Positions 63,624 to 64,000 of a DNA stretch of 64,000 nucleotides are shown one piece after another (the stretch's first letter is position 1; every line of letters starts with the position of its first letter). Where the stretch lies: NCBI RefSeq assembly GCF_016650695.1, contig NZ_JAEKFH010000003.1, positions 1,260,001 to 1,324,000 of the forward strand, read 5' to 3'. Source of the stretch: Pseudomonas sp. TH41. Its GTDB lineage: Bacteria; Pseudomonadota; Gammaproteobacteria; Pseudomonadales; Pseudomonadaceae. The translations under genes and the position numbers were made by a program. Under the pieces are notes generated by a model that did not search any database, was not told where the DNA came from, and saw only the letters and a list, made by a program, of their open reading frames with translations.

Positions 63624-64000
63624 ATGCCGAATCTACGTCTCGCCGATTTGACCGCCGAAATCGAAGCCAACGTACGCCGTGCGTTGCTCGAAGACATCGG
63701 CAGCGGCGACATCACCGCGCAGCTGATCCCGGCCGAACGCCTGGCCAAAGCCACCATCATTACCCGGGACGACGCTGTCATCAGCGGCACCGCCTGGGTC
63801 GATGCAGTTTTCCGACAGCTGGACCCGCGTGTCGCGGTGCATTGGCAGGTGCGCGACGGTGAACGGGTGAAACCGAATCAGGTGCTGTTCAACCTCGAAG
63901 GCCCGGCACGTTCGCTATTGACCGGCGAACGATGTGCACTGAATTTCCTGCAATTGCTCTCTGGCGTGGCCACACGTGCGCAATACCTGGCGGATTTCGT
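63624..64000 (+). CDS. nadC: Nicotinate-nucleotide pyrophosphorylase (carboxylating), 5' part
   Basis: Quinolinate phosphoribosyltransferase of NAD synthesis, cut by the window edge after about 125 residues. The visible part starts [31 protein letters not shown] (split), and contains GLLTGER-like [22 protein letters not shown] (split), the conserved substrate-binding Arg/Glu region of NadC. TGGAG lies 8 nt before ATG. It is divergent from the DUF1631 gene across 276 bp. I recall nadC in the same place near ampD in P. aeruginosa. Confidence 0.95.
   Translation, partial: MPNLRLADLTAEIEANVRRALLEDIGSGDITAQLIPAERLAKATIITRDDAVISGTAWVDAVFRQLDPRVAVHWQVRDGERVKPNQVLFNLEGPARSLLTGERCALNFLQLLSGVATRAQYLADF

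Overview
The window is ordinary chromosomal DNA from a fluorescent pseudomonad, most likely a member of the Pseudomonas fluorescens complex. The evidence is the gene content and order (mreB divergent from gatCAB; roxSR next to a dpp/opdP cluster; speC, Sel1, piuC, piuA, PepSY-flavoreductase; MCP, ampE, ampD, DUF1631, nadC), which I recall as matching the PA4481-PA4524 stretch of P. aeruginosa with insertions. High GC and many Pseudomonas REP/REPIN palindromes agree with this. There are no rRNA, tRNA, CRISPR, phage or transposase genes, and nothing that I can defend as a wholly new multi-gene system.

Layout. 1-5056: mreB (minus), then gatC-gatA-gatB and an RlpA-like lipoprotein (plus). 5107-7640: a Ca2+/Na+-type antiporter overlapping a carboxymuconolactone decarboxylase-like protein, then an AEC transporter (minus). 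7827-14383: a galactarate (mucate) catabolic cluster on the minus strand, with garD, a gudP-type permease, a 2-oxoglutarate-semialdehyde dehydrogenase, kdgD and a FadR/GntR regulator. 14581-18227: an SbmA/YddA-type ABC exporter and the redox two-component pair roxS-roxR. 18589-32101: a SIMPL-domain protein followed by a large dipeptide-uptake locus (three dppA paralogues, an OprD/OpdP porin, a fourth dppA, then dppBCDF). 32205-34849: a small acidic exported protein, an NTF2-like protein and release factor prfC. 35398-40462: an osmoprotectant-type ABC transporter and ornithine decarboxylase speC with a long structured leader. 40633-47308: iron locus (Sel1 protein, piuC, piuA, a PepSY/flavodoxin reductase). 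47402-55963: phoD phosphodiesterase, the fructose PTS (fruB-fruK-fruA) and divergent fruR. 55967-64000: tatD, a zinc-ribbon membrane protein, a chemoreceptor, ampE-ampD, DUF1631 and the 5' part of nadC.

Pathway logic. Galactarate entering through the permease would be dehydrated by GarD to 5-dehydro-4-deoxyglucarate, decarboxylated and dehydrated by KdgD to 2,5-dioxopentanoate, and oxidised to 2-oxoglutarate. Dipeptides would cross the outer membrane through OpdP, be captured by one of four DppA receptors and enter through one DppBCDF pump. Fructose enters as fructose-1-phosphate through FruB/FruA and becomes fructose-1,6-bisphosphate through FruK, under FruR.

The most distinctive non-coding signal is the set of dispersed palindromic REPINs. 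Seven copies are exactly 100 bp and three are exactly 83 bp; two of the 83-bp copies bracket phoD as near-identical inverted repeats, and two REPINs supply the stop codon of the adjacent gene. Other signals worth testing are a terminator-like hairpin inside the speC leader, a 9-bp motif shared by the kdgD and FadR-regulator promoters, a consensus FruR operator and A-rich Hfq/Crc-type motifs before opdP and gudP.
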